Assembly: GCA_900472295.1 (NCBI GenBank)
Contig: UCIA01000047.1
Coordinates: 1-41,071 of the forward strand
DNA from: Hyphomicrobiales bacterium
Lineage (GTDB): Bacteria; Pseudomonadota; Alphaproteobacteria; Rhizobiales; Rhizobiaceae
Reading direction: 5' to 3'
Length of the DNA: 41,071 bases
Shown: piece after piece, positions 16,700 to 24,962 of the stretch
Numbering within the stretch: position 1 is the first letter of the stretch
Layout of the letters: every line of letters starts with the position of its first letter
Notes under the pieces: generated by a model
Told to the model about the DNA's origin: nothing
The model's database searches: none
The model's input: the letters and a program-made list of their open reading frames with translations, nothing else
Made by a program: the position numbers and the translations under genes

Positions 16700-17638
16700 C
16701 GTGCCGTGTCCCTGGAAGGGCGAGCCGGCTTGCTGCTTGGCCGATCGCGCCGCATACCTGCGGGCGACGCAAGCCGCGAGATTGGCCGCCTTTTCGCCAG
16801 AGAATTCGAGGGCACCGTGGGATAGGAGGCAATAAATTGCAGCTCGGATGGGTGCCATTCGCAGTCGACGATCCGCAAAGTCCCGTTGGCGGTATGCTCG
16901 CGCACAACCTGCTCGGGCAATGAGGTGATGCCGATGCCGCTCAGCGTCATCTTGATCGATGCCGCCAGCGAATTGGCCGGAAAGATGCGCGGTGTCTGTT
17001 CCATCTCACCGCTGAGCTTGCGATGGATTTCGCTGTAAAGCCTGGTGCTGAGGGCATAGCTGATGATTGGAAATTGCATCAGGTCGTTCAAGGTCACCTT
17101 GCCGCATTCGGCAGTTTCAGATCCGGCGCGCAGACCCAGGCCAACGGAAAGGACGGCAGCTCGACATTGTCGATGCCATATTCCAGGAGGGGCCTCATCA
17201 ACACCGCCAGATCGATGCGATGTGACATCAGTTCACTGCGTAGCGTAGTCGTCGAATCGACGACGATGTCGGCGTCGACGAGCGGATAATTCTCCTGCAG
17301 CTCGCCCAAAAAGTCCGAAAGCCAAGTGTGGACGATCGATTCTGCAATGCCCAGTCTTACCACTCCGGCCGTCTCTGAAAGCGAGCTGGCGGTAAGCTGC
17401 AAACGCTCCGCATGGCGCAGCACACGTTGCGCTGGCGGCAGCAGACGCTGGCCCTCGGCAGTCAGTTTGACCGTGCTGCTCTGGCGCTCGAACAGGCGCC
17501 AAGCGCGTCTTCCAGGCTTGCTATGCGCGCCGACACAGCCGGTTGGGTCGTGTTCAGCCGGTCGGCGGCCTTGCGAAAACTGCCGAAGGTCGCAACCAGC
17601 AGAAATGTCTCAAGCTGTTTGATGTTGAAGGGGATCAA
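16700..17638 (-). pseudogene. LysR-family regulator, broken by at least three frameshifts
   Basis: Reading from a TTG at 17638 gives a classic LysR N-terminus (FNIKQLETFLLVATFGSFRK, NTTQPAVSARIASLEDALG). The frame then breaks near 17495-17503, continues as LFERQSSTVKLTAEGQRLLP in another frame, breaks near 17097 (LPNAAR stop, resuming VTLNDLMQFPIISYA), and again near 16795 (SLA, resuming EKAANLAACVARRY). Each join would be repaired by adding about one base. The effector-binding domain is otherwise recognisable (LGIAESIVHTWLSDFL, GIGITSLPEQVV). It begins 3 nt after the L,D-transpeptidase stop, so it was probably co-transcribed with it. The original stop is not clear; the last frame reads on into the antisense of the giant gene. 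Three sequencing errors of the same kind are a less likely alternative. Confidence 0.8.
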
Positions 17639-17641
17639 GGT

Positions 17642-18331
17642 TCAGTGCCGGACAATGATCTGGGTGCCGATCTTTACCCGGTCATAGAGGTCGATCACAT
17701 CTTCATTCGTCATGCGGATGCATCCCGAAGAGTTCGCCTGGCCGACCGTCCATGGCTGGTTGGTTCCATGAACGCGGTACAAGGTGGTGCCGATATAGAG
17801 GGCGCGCGCGCCCAATGGATTGTTTGGCCCACCGGGAACGCGTGCCGGCAGGACGCGGCCCTCGGCTGTTTCCCTGGCCCGCATTTCAGCGGGCGGCCGC
17901 CAGTCCGGCCAGTGTCTCTTGCTGGAGATTGTATCGCGGCCGGACCATTCCAGCCCTTGCCTGCCTACGCCCACCGCATAGCGCAGCGCTTTGCCGTTCC
18001 CCAGCACGTAGTAGAGACGCCGTTGCGTGGTATCGATCACCATCGATCCCTTCGGTTGGGGCTCGTTGAAGTCCACGACCTGCCTGGAGATCGCGGAGCG
18101 CGCCGGCGCCAGGCTTTCATCCGGCGTATCGTCAGGAGCAGCTGGCGATACTAGCAGGCTTCTCTCCTGGTCGTAGGTCCAGCTTCGGGGATCGTAGCCG
18201 CTATTTGATTGTGCGTGCGCCGGCCCGATCGCGCTGGCAACCAGCAATGCGGCCCACAAAGCCGCCCGGCAACCACTCCGCACCGTCAACGCGGATGACT
18301 GTTTGGCAGGCGAACCGTTGTTTCCCGTCAC
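17642..18331 (-). CDS. L,D-transpeptidase (YkuD domain), secreted
   Basis: 229 residues from a GTG at 18331 with GAGG about ten nt upstream. Residues about 20-41 form a Sec signal (AALWAALLVASAIGPAHAQ). The YkuD catalytic domain covers about 95-229: VIDTTQRRLYYVLGNGKALR, VGVGRQGLEWSG, the conserved HGTN, and the catalytic SSGCIRM motif. The domain is complete, with the nucleophilic Cys and its His present. Such enzymes make 3-3 peptidoglycan crosslinks or attach proteins to peptidoglycan in the periplasm. It is divergent from the second T3SS operon and shares the intergenic region holding promoter element B. A role in local wall remodelling for the injectisome, or in acting with the LysM giant protein, is conceivable but unproven. 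Confidence 0.9.
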   Translation of the reverse strand: MTGNNGSPAKQSSALTVRSGCRAALWAALLVASAIGPAHAQSNSGYDPRSWTYDQERSLLVSPAAPDDTPDESLAPARSAISRQVVDFNEPQPKGSMVIDTTQRRLYYVLGNGKALRYAVGVGRQGLEWSGRDTISSKRHWPDWRPPAEMRARETAEGRVLPARVPGGPNNPLGARALYIGTTLYRVHGTNQPWTVGQANSSGCIRMTNEDVIDLYDRVKIGTQIIVRH

Positions 18332-18425
18332 AAAGACCGATCCTCTTGCCTGTCACGGGCATCGCGCAGGCGATGTCCGCGGTTGCATCCGATTCAGCCT
18401 ACACCATAGCGCTTTACCGGCCGCC

Positions 18426-18475
18426 TGCAACATTTGGAACGAATTTCATATTCGCAATCCAATTGGACTTCCAAT
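18426..18475 (+). promoter_or_regulatory. Bipartite T3SS promoter element, copy B (for the sctC1-sctT operon)
   Basis: Block 1 is TGCAACATTTGGAACGA (18426-18442) and block 2 is TCCAATTGGACTTCCAAT (18458-18475), separated by 15 nt. Against copy A (6093-6142) the blocks match 16/17 and 17/18, while the spacer is essentially unrelated. Block 2 contains the palindrome TCCAATTGGA. The element ends 79 nt before the preferred sctC1 start. GGAAC in block 1 and CCAA in block 2 are 18 nt apart, close to but not the same as the hrp box spacing. Confidence 0.75.
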
Positions 18476-18554
18476 GTCCCTGTTCACGCGATAGAGTGGG
18501 CGGTCGCCGCCTTCGCGCGAGCGGCGGATGATGGCGGATTGCAAGCAGGATCAG

Positions 18555-19196
18555 ATGGCGACTGGACGCTACATTGACCGGTTGGACCTGAAAACGACGG
18601 CCGCCGCCGGTATAGGCGTTCTGGCGATGTTGCTGTTACTCGGCCTTGCCGGCCGGTGCGTCGCCGCCGAACCGCGCTGGCCGTTAGGGCCTTACAAATA
18701 CATTGCCATCGACCAGCCCGTGTCGGACGCGCTCGTTGAACTTGGGCGCAACATGGGTATGCCCATGCGTGTCAGCGTCGAGGTAAAGGGGCGGCTGAGT
18801 GCCGGGATGCCGCAGAGTTCCGCCCGCGCATTTTTCGAAGCGATCTGCGGCCGCTATGGCCTGGTCTGGCATTTCGATGGCATCGTCATGAACGTCGCGA
18901 CGGAAGCCGAAATTCGCACCGAGATAGTACCCGTCGATGCCGCTGCGGTGGCCGGGGCGCAAGACCGGCTCTCGCGGCTGGGTGTGCTCGACCCAAGATT
19001 TCCCTTCACGATCGCCAGGCAGGATGAAGCCGTCTCGGTATCGGGTCCGCCTTCCTACATCGCGCTGGTGAAGCAGACGCTTGGGCAGGCTGCCGCGCCG
19101 CAACAAAAGCTACAGTCGGCGAAAGTTGCGTCCGTGCGCGTTTTTCGTGGCAGGCAGGCGGAGGTGCAGACTGTGCTTCCCGCCAAAGTCGACTGA
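18555..19196 (+). CDS. rhcC1: Secretin N-terminal half RhcC1 (SctC N0/N1 domains)
   Basis: 213 residues from the ATG at 18555, chosen over the in-frame ATG at 18528 because AGGA lies just upstream. A Sec signal (AAAGIGVLAMLLLLGLAGRC) leads into the N0-type domain (YKYIAIDQPVSDALVELGRN, RLSAGMPQSSARAFFEAICG, YGLVWHFDGIVMNV) and a following N1-like segment (FTIARQDEAVSVSGPPSYIA). No pore-forming secretin core is present, as expected for the split rhizobial secretin. The protein acts in the periplasm below the outer-membrane pore. It is the first gene of the second T3SS operon, behind promoter element B, and is followed 17 nt later by the sctI-like gene. Confidence 0.85.
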   Translation: MATGRYIDRLDLKTTAAAGIGVLAMLLLLGLAGRCVAAEPRWPLGPYKYIAIDQPVSDALVELGRNMGMPMRVSVEVKGRLSAGMPQSSARAFFEAICGRYGLVWHFDGIVMNVATEAEIRTEIVPVDAAAVAGAQDRLSRLGVLDPRFPFTIARQDEAVSVSGPPSYIALVKQTLGQAAAPQQKLQSAKVASVRVFRGRQAEVQTVLPAKVD

Positions 19197-19213
19197 GGAT
19201 GGAGGTCAGGCTT

Positions 19214-19855
19214 ATGGCTATCGCACCGATCGGAGCGCTGGAGGTCGCGCTTTCCAGTCTGCCCGTAAGCGCCGGGGCGCAGCAGCAGGCGATCGCCGCC
19301 GCGGCGCCGGAGGGCAACCGTATGGTCGGCGCCATGCAGGAAAAGCATGAAGCGGCCAAAGCCGGCGCGGGTGAGCGTGGCGATACCGCCGCGCGGCCGA
19401 GCCAGCAGGTGGCGCAGGCATCGGCCGGCACCAGCCCTGCAATGGCCGGGCAATCCGCCAATTTCGGCAAAGCCGAGCCGATCGTCGAACGTCAGCTGTT
19501 TGAATATCTGGCTGAGGCGGAAAAGGCTGGCGGGATGGCCTTCAAAGGGCCGGCCGAGATGTTCGGCGCGGCGGTCAATGCGTTGAAAGCACCGCTTCAG
19601 GACGTGCAGAAGGCCTTCGGACAGCCGGCCTCGTCCGGGCCATCCCGGGCAACGGCCGCCCAGGCCACGGCCGGGCAATCGCCCACGCGAACGACCGAGG
19701 CGACGGACAATGGAGCCGACGGGTCTCCGGCGACGAACGAAGAGCTCCTCGATAGATACATCTCGGTCATGTGGGCGGCCGCCAATCTCGAACTGGTGAC
19801 AAGCAGCGTCACCGCCGCCACCTCGTCGACGAGCGCGCTCGTCAAGCAGCAGTAA
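19214..19855 (+). CDS. nolB: NolB-like T3SS inner rod/adapter protein (SctI)
   Basis: 213 residues. An ATG at 19199 is in frame, but the ATG at 19214 has GGAGG at optimal spacing, so the protein begins MAIAPIGALEVALSSLP. The first 160 residues are Ala/Gln-rich and low in complexity. The last 45 are helical (NEELLDRYISVMWAAANLEL, then SVTAATSSTSALVKQQ), resembling the C-terminal polymerisation helix of SctI rods. The position immediately before sctJ is that of nolB in other Rhc clusters. It should form the periplasmic rod or adapter that joins the export gate to the needle. The call relies on position and C-terminal pattern; most of the sequence is not diagnostic. Confidence 0.7.
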   Translation: MAIAPIGALEVALSSLPVSAGAQQQAIAAAAPEGNRMVGAMQEKHEAAKAGAGERGDTAARPSQQVAQASAGTSPAMAGQSANFGKAEPIVERQLFEYLAEAEKAGGMAFKGPAEMFGAAVNALKAPLQDVQKAFGQPASSGPSRATAAQATAGQSPTRTTEATDNGADGSPATNEELLDRYISVMWAAANLELVTSSVTAATSSTSALVKQQ

Positions 19856-19864
19856 GGAGTGTTT

Positions 19865-20698
19865 GTGCCCAACCCAACCCTGCCGCGGTGGACGAGCCTG
19901 TTGAGCGGTTGCCTCGCACGTGGCCCCGTCGCGCTCGTCTTTCTCGCAATCCTTCTGCTTCAGGCCTGCTCCGTGCAGCTGTATTCCGGGCTCAACCAGA
20001 GGCAAGCCAACGAGATCGTGGCGACGCTGATGCGCCACGGCATCGCGGCGCAAAGCGAGTTGGCCAAGGACGGCAAGATGGCGGTTTCGGTGGAGAAGAA
20101 CCGCTTTGCCGAGGCGATGGCCATTCTCGATGAGAGCGGTTTGCCCAAACAGGAATTTCACACGCTGGGCGATGTGTTCAAACGAGGCGGGCTGGTCTCA
20201 TCGCCGGTGGAGGAGCGGGCAACCATGATCTACGGCCTGAGTCAGGAGCTGTCGCAGACGATCTCCGACATAGATGGCGTGCTTTCCGCGCGCGTCCACC
20301 TCGTTCTGCCTGAAAACGATCCGTTGCGCCAACAACTGGTCCCGTCATCGGCGTCGGTGTTCATCAGGCATCGCGCATCGGTTGCGATGAATGAGCTTAT
20401 CCCGCAGGTCAAGATGCTGGTGGCCAAGGGCGTGGCGGGGCTGACCTATGACAATGTCTCGGTCACTCTCATCCCAGTGGCCGCTCCGACGCCCGAGGCG
20501 GCCACGGAGCCAAGGCTCACATCGTTCCTCGGCATCTGGCTGCATCCAGACAGCCTCAGTGCGGCCGTGTGGCTGTTTTGCGGGATGGCGGCGGTCATCC
20601 TGGCGTTGGGCTCTCGGCTTTTCTACGTGCAGTGGCGCCAACGCCCGTCCGGGGTCTACCCGCTGGATCCAGCGGCCTTGCCGTTGACGAGGACCTGA
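19865..20698 (+). CDS. rhcJ: T3SS inner-membrane ring lipoprotein SctJ (RhcJ)
   Basis: 277 residues. A GTG at 19859 is within the ribosome site itself, so the GTG at 19865, five nt after AAGGAG, is taken as the start. A lipoprotein signal ends in LLQAC. The two ring-building domains of the YscJ/FliF family follow (LYSGLNQRQANEIVATLMRH, VEKNRFAEAMAILDESGLP, and after the linker SQELSQTISDIDGVLSARVH, PSSASVFIRHR, VAGLTYDNVSVTLIPV). A C-terminal membrane helix is at about 232-252 (LSAAVWLFCGMAAVILALGS). The protein forms the inner ring with SctD. Its stop overlaps the next start (TGATG). Confidence 0.95.
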   Translation: MPNPTLPRWTSLLSGCLARGPVALVFLAILLLQACSVQLYSGLNQRQANEIVATLMRHGIAAQSELAKDGKMAVSVEKNRFAEAMAILDESGLPKQEFHTLGDVFKRGGLVSSPVEERATMIYGLSQELSQTISDIDGVLSARVHLVLPENDPLRQQLVPSSASVFIRHRASVAMNELIPQVKMLVAKGVAGLTYDNVSVTLIPVAAPTPEAATEPRLTSFLGIWLHPDSLSAAVWLFCGMAAVILALGSRLFYVQWRQRPSGVYPLDPAALPLTRT

Positions 20699-21318
20699 TG
20701 CAGCCGGATCCAGCGCCGAGGGTTGGCTTAGAGTGGCAGGCATTCGTGTCCAATCCCGCAGCCTACGTGGATCCGGCGCGGCTGGCGCCGTGCTTCGACG
20801 GCTCTATCGACGAAGCCGCATGCCTGCACATGCTTGGTGCGCAACGCCTGCACGGTCGGCTATCGCGAATTCTGATGGAGCGTTACGGCCTGTCCCTGGA
20901 AACCGCCCCGCCTGCCGACGACATCGACCGGGCAATTGCGCTTGCCTCAAGCGATGCGCTGGAGGACATCGCGCTTCGTTCCGGCGCAATCTATTGGGCC
21001 GGCAGTCTGGCCTCTGTCATTGCCGGCCGGCAAGCCGCGGCCCTGCAGGCGGCGCTTGGAACCGATGCCTACGCTTCTGCGCTCGCCAATCGCGATCTGA
21101 GCGGGCCGCAGCGGCCGACCGAGCCGTTGGAAGATGTCCATGGTCTCGTCTACGCGGACGGCCTGCGTTGCCTTGGCGCCTGGTCTCGGTCGTTGTCTGG
21201 CGATACGGGCATGCGGGTTCGCCTGAAGCTCATGCCACATGCGCTGATCGACGAGGACGCAGACGAAGCCTTCGTCAGGGCTGGGCCCGCCATCGTGCGA
21301 CGAGCGATGGGTCTATGA
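20698..21318 (+). CDS. nolU: Sorting-platform accessory protein SctK (NolU)
   Basis: 206 residues, starting one base into the rhcJ stop (TGATG) and overlapping the next gene by 4 nt. Sequence conservation in this family is low; visible features are an acidic helical N-terminus (ACLHMLGAQRLHGRLSRILM), RSGAIYWAGSLASVIAGRQ in the middle and RLKLMPHALIDEDADEAFV near the end. Position between sctJ and sctL is where NolU (SctK) lies in Rhc operons. SctK links the cytosolic sorting platform (SctQ, SctL, SctN) to SctD. The call depends mainly on synteny and size. Confidence 0.75.
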   Translation: MQPDPAPRVGLEWQAFVSNPAAYVDPARLAPCFDGSIDEAACLHMLGAQRLHGRLSRILMERYGLSLETAPPADDIDRAIALASSDALEDIALRSGAIYWAGSLASVIAGRQAAALQAALGTDAYASALANRDLSGPQRPTEPLEDVHGLVYADGLRCLGAWSRSLSGDTGMRVRLKLMPHALIDEDADEAFVRAGPAIVRRAMGL

Positions 21319-21932
21319 CCGAACCACGCCAGGCATCCAGTTTGATTTCGCAGCGTCCCTACGCCCGCATCCTGCGCGCGGCCGAGGCGCACGAACTGCA
21401 GCAGGGCTATGCCGTTGTCGAGGATGCGCGACGCGAAGCGCAGCAATTGCGAGATGCCTCGCGACGCGCCTATGCGGCCGAGTATGCGCAAGGCTATGAC
21501 GACGGCAAGGCGCGAGGCGACGAGGAAGCCGCCCGCCTGATAAGCGAGGCTGCGGTCAAGGTGGATCGCTACCTCGGCAGTATTCAAAACGAGGTTGTCG
21601 GTCTGGCGCTTGGCGTGGTCGAGCGCGTGCTTGGCGAATTCGACGTCGCCACGCTTGTGGCGCAGGCTGCAAGACAAGCCGTTGCCGAGCTGCGCAGAGG
21701 CAAACATCTGAAGGTCCAGATCCACCCCGGTGCCTTGGACAAGGTGCGCGATGCATTGGACGCGGTGTTGCGCGACAGCCATCTGGGCATGACGGTCGAG
21801 ATAGACGCGAATGAAGCCCTTCCAGTCGGCGCCTGCACTTTGTTGACCGACTTTGCCGTTGTCGACGCAAGCATCGACGCACAGCTGCGGGCAATAGCCG
21901 GCGCGATCGCTGCAAGGGCGCAGACACAATGA
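21315..21932 (+). CDS. nolV: ATPase stator/regulator SctL (NolV)
   Basis: 205 residues with 4-nt overlaps on both sides (ATGA with sctK; ATGA with sctN). The first half is a charged coiled-coil (AAEAHELQQGYAVVEDARRE, EYAQGYDDGKARGDEEAARL). The second half is the FliH/SctL globular domain (VGLALGVVERVLGEFDV, LKVQIHPGALDKVRDALDAV, and CTLLTDFAVVDASIDAQLRA, the usual conserved end). SctL forms the spokes that hold the SctN hexamer to SctQ pods. Length and order fit the family. Confidence 0.88.
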   Translation: MTEPRQASSLISQRPYARILRAAEAHELQQGYAVVEDARREAQQLRDASRRAYAAEYAQGYDDGKARGDEEAARLISEAAVKVDRYLGSIQNEVVGLALGVVERVLGEFDVATLVAQAARQAVAELRRGKHLKVQIHPGALDKVRDALDAVLRDSHLGMTVEIDANEALPVGACTLLTDFAVVDASIDAQLRAIAGAIAARAQTQ

Positions 21933-23287
21933 CAGTGCCCGCCTCCGAGAGCGACACCCGTCTGGCGTCGATCATTCCGAACCTGCGTTCGGTGCTGCGC
22001 GACGATGCAAGCCGGCCCCGCAAAGGGCGTGTGCGCAGGGTCACCGGCTGGGTGATCCATGCAACCGTCGAGGAAGCGCGGATCGGCGAGGTCTGCGAAC
22101 TGTCCGACCCCAGGACCGGAGCCGTCGCCAAGGCCGAAATCGTCGGCTTCTTCGACGACATGGCGATCCTGGTTCCGCTTGGCGATGTGGCCGGCCTGTC
22201 GAACCTGACGGAAGTGCTTGCGACCGGAAAGGAGCAGCGTGTGCCCGTCGGTCCCGGTCTTCTGGGACGCGTCATCAGCGCGCTCGGCGAGTCGTTGGAC
22301 GGCACCCCGCTTTCGCCGGAAGGCATTACCGGCACCTATCCCGTCAACGCCTATCCGCCATCGCCGCTGGAGCGCAGCCTGATCTCCGAGCCGATCCAGC
22401 TCGGCATCCGCGCGCTTGACGGGTTGCTGACTTGCGCGCGTGGCCAGCGCGTCGGCATCTTCGGCGAGCCTGGCGCCGGCAAGTCGAACCTCCTGTCCGA
22501 CATCGTCAGCGGCACCGATGCGGACGTGTCCGTGGTTGCCCTTGTCGGCGAGCGCGGTCGCGAGGTGCGGGAATTCCTTGACCGTAAGCTCGGGCCGCGC
22601 GGGCGCTCGCGGGCGATCGTCGTGGTGGCGACGTCCGACAGGCCTGCAATCGAGCGCGTCAAGGCGGCCTATGTGGCGACCAGCATTGCCGAATATTTTC
22701 GCGACCAGGGCAAGCACGTTCTGCTCGCAATGGACAACGTCACGCGGTTTGCCCGCGCGCAGCGCGAGATCGGGTTAGCGTCGGGCGAGCCTCCTACGCG
22801 CCGTGGCTTTCCATCGTCCCTGTTTGCGGTTCTGCCACGCCTGCTCGAGCGCTCCGGCCCCGGCCGCATAGGCTCGATAACCGGCCTCTACAATGTCCTT
22901 CTGGAAGGCGACGGGACGCTCGATCCCGTTGCGGAAGAGGTTCAGGCCCTTCTCGACGGCCATGTGTTCCTGTCGAACGAACTGGCGCAACGCAACCATT
23001 TCCCGGCCATCGACGTGCTGCGCAGCCGCAGCCGCCTCATGGAGTCGGTGACACAACCGGCACATCGCTCCGATGCAGGTCATCTGCGGGCGCTGATTGC
23101 TCGCTATGCCGACATCGAGCTGCTGCTGCGGGTCGGTGAATATGAAAAGGGCAGCGATGCGGTCGCGGACGAGGCCGTGGCTAAGATGGAAGCGATCAAC
23201 GCCTTCCTGCGCCAGCCCTCGGCCACTCAGGAAAATTTCGAGACCACACGTCAACGCATGCGGGACATCGTCAATGACAGACCATGA
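21929..23287 (+). CDS. rhcN: T3SS ATPase SctN (RhcN)
   Basis: 452 residues, full length for the FliI/SctN/F1-beta-like export ATPase. Walker A is GEPGAGKSN near residue 180, and the Walker B strand VLLAMDNVTR is near 265-275. Other family blocks are LGRVISALGESLDG, VALVGERGREVREFL, TSIAEYFRDQGKHVL, GSITGLYNVLLEGDG and DPVAEEVQALLDGHVFLSN. The enzyme couples ATP hydrolysis to chaperone release and export. It is coupled to sctL by ATGA, and sctO begins inside its last codons (14-nt overlap). Confidence 0.97.
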   Translation: MTVPASESDTRLASIIPNLRSVLRDDASRPRKGRVRRVTGWVIHATVEEARIGEVCELSDPRTGAVAKAEIVGFFDDMAILVPLGDVAGLSNLTEVLATGKEQRVPVGPGLLGRVISALGESLDGTPLSPEGITGTYPVNAYPPSPLERSLISEPIQLGIRALDGLLTCARGQRVGIFGEPGAGKSNLLSDIVSGTDADVSVVALVGERGREVREFLDRKLGPRGRSRAIVVVATSDRPAIERVKAAYVATSIAEYFRDQGKHVLLAMDNVTRFARAQREIGLASGEPPTRRGFPSSLFAVLPRLLERSGPGRIGSITGLYNVLLEGDGTLDPVAEEVQALLDGHVFLSNELAQRNHFPAIDVLRSRSRLMESVTQPAHRSDAGHLRALIARYADIELLLRVGEYEKGSDAVADEAVAKMEAINAFLRQPSATQENFETTRQRMRDIVNDRP

Positions 23288-23747
23288 CAAGATCGTTCGA
23301 TTGCGCGAGCTCAGGCGCCGCAGGGAAGACCGCGCGCTGCAGGAAGTCATCAAGGGACATGGCGCCGAGCGCAGGGCGGCGGCGGCAGCCCAGGATGCGT
23401 CGACCGCTCTCAGGCAGCATTTGCGTCAAACGGCCGATGCCGAGAATGCGGCGTTCGGTTCCCTTGTTGGTCGGCCAGTCAAGGTCGACAGTCTGCGCAG
23501 GCTTCAGGGACGCTTCGAGGCCGCCGCCGGCAAGACCGAGGAATTGCGCGACCGGCAAAAGGCCGCGGATGCGGACAAGGACCATCGGACATCGGAGCTG
23601 TCGGCAGCCCGCCGCCACCATCATGCGCGCCAGATGGCGGTGACGAAACTGGAGCGGTTGACAGAGATGCTGAACAGGCGCGGCGCGCGTCGCCGTCTCG
23701 CTTTGTCCGAGCTCGTCGAGGAGGATGAACGTGGCTCGCCGCGCTAG
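23274..23747 (+). CDS. sctO: ATPase stalk protein SctO (y4yJ-like)
   Basis: 157 residues from the ATG at 23274, overlapping the end of sctN by 14 nt in another frame. The whole protein is a long charged, Arg/Ala/Glu-rich coiled-coil hairpin (VRLRELRRRREDRALQEVIK, FEAAAGKTEELRDRQKAADA, KLERLTEMLNRRGARRRLAL), as in FliJ/YscO. SctO threads the SctN hexamer and contacts SctV. Sequence alone would be weak evidence, but a coiled-coil of this size directly after sctN is diagnostic in T3SS operons. In NGR234 the equivalent is y4yJ. Confidence 0.8.
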   Translation: MTDHDKIVRLRELRRRREDRALQEVIKGHGAERRAAAAAQDASTALRQHLRQTADAENAAFGSLVGRPVKVDSLRRLQGRFEAAAGKTEELRDRQKAADADKDHRTSELSAARRHHHARQMAVTKLERLTEMLNRRGARRRLALSELVEEDERGSPR

Positions 23748-23861
23748 AGCGAGTTCCTTCGCAATTGCTTGAAGACAAAGACACAGGGCGCTTCGCCATT
23801 CTTGCGGAACGGCAGCGCCCCGGTCCGACGATGCGGCCGTGACGGTGGAGATAGACGCAAG

Positions 23862-24962
23862 ATGCTGCAGGCTTTGGCGTCAGCCAAAACGATGGCGCAA
23901 CAGGATCCGGGGCAGCGCGAGCCCGGCGGGCCGGGTGGCGGCGAACGGATGACGCGTGCGACTGTGACGGCAACCGAGATGGAGGCATTGAACGCCTTCT
24001 ATCGCCGGCGCGGCAAGGCCCGGATCACGGTCGCGGGCGAGACGACGGACATTGCCGCTCAGTGGCCCGCAGCAGGCGCCGCGGACCTGCCTTTGTGCGC
24101 GATTGGCCTGACCGTCGGTGCAAGGAGGGCAACACTGCAATTGCCGCTTCGCGCTGTAGAGCGGCTGCTGGCCAAGGGCGAGGCGTCGGTCGAACTCAAC
24201 AGGCTAACGCCCTGGCATGCGGCCTTGCTGCTGGAATCCCTCTTGGCGGGCGACATCGAAAGGCTCGAGGCCGCTCTTGGCGAAAGCATCGAGTTCACAT
24301 CGATCGAACGCGGCGCTCCGCTGCCGCAATCAGCGCCTTTCGCCTTTGCCTTGACCAACGACGACCAGACGACGCAATGCCTGTTTTTTACGGATGAGGC
24401 GGAGTTCGCAACGCGCATTGGCCGCCTCCTTGATGAGACCGGCGCATCGCTGCCGGCGCCAGTCGATTTCCCGCTGCAAATCTGCCTTCGGCGCGACGCC
24501 CTCGCAATCACCATTGGCATGCTTGAAAGCCTGCAGCCCGGCGATGTCATCTTGCTGGGCGATGGCGAGGAGCATCGAACAACGGCAGTCATAATTGCAG
24601 AGCGCTTTTTTGCGCCCGTGACGCTTACGGCCGCCGGGCCGCAATTGCTTGCCGCGCCGGCGGCGATCGCCGGATCGAACTGGGAGTGGACCATGCATCA
24701 GAACACGCCGCCGAGCGGCCAGACGCTGGAAGAATCGAGCTTGGACGAACTGCCTGTTGCGCTCGCCTTCGAGGTCGGCCGTACGGTCATGCCGCTGGGA
24801 GAAGTCAGGCAGCTTGCGCCCGGCGCCATCGTCGAGTTTCCCGGTGCCGTAGAAGAGACGGTCGACATCATGGCCAATGGCAAACGCGTCGGTCGCGGCG
24901 AGGTGGTACGGGTCGGAGAACATCTGGGCGTGCGGATCTTGCGGATGTTCGAGAATGCTTGA
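23862..24962 (+). CDS. rhcQ: Sorting-platform C-ring protein SctQ (RhcQ)
   Basis: 366 residues from the ATG at 23862 (GGAG about 11 nt upstream); the open frame extends to about 23769 and another ATG is at 23949, so the start is uncertain. The C-terminal 75 residues are a clear SpoA/FliN domain (LDELPVALAFEVGRTVMPLG, LAPGAIVEFPGAVEETVDIM, GEVVRVGEHLGVRILRM). A second, weaker SpoA-like segment precedes it (LRRDALAITIGMLESLQPGD). The protein forms the cytosolic pods to which SctK and SctL attach. No separate sctP (needle-length ruler) gene is seen in the 114-nt gap after sctO. The end overlaps sctR by 8 nt. Confidence 0.88.
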   Translation: MLQALASAKTMAQQDPGQREPGGPGGGERMTRATVTATEMEALNAFYRRRGKARITVAGETTDIAAQWPAAGAADLPLCAIGLTVGARRATLQLPLRAVERLLAKGEASVELNRLTPWHAALLLESLLAGDIERLEAALGESIEFTSIERGAPLPQSAPFAFALTNDDQTTQCLFFTDEAEFATRIGRLLDETGASLPAPVDFPLQICLRRDALAITIGMLESLQPGDVILLGDGEEHRTTAVIIAERFFAPVTLTAAGPQLLAAPAAIAGSNWEWTMHQNTPPSGQTLEESSLDELPVALAFEVGRTVMPLGEVRQLAPGAIVEFPGAVEETVDIMANGKRVGRGEVVRVGEHLGVRILRMFENA

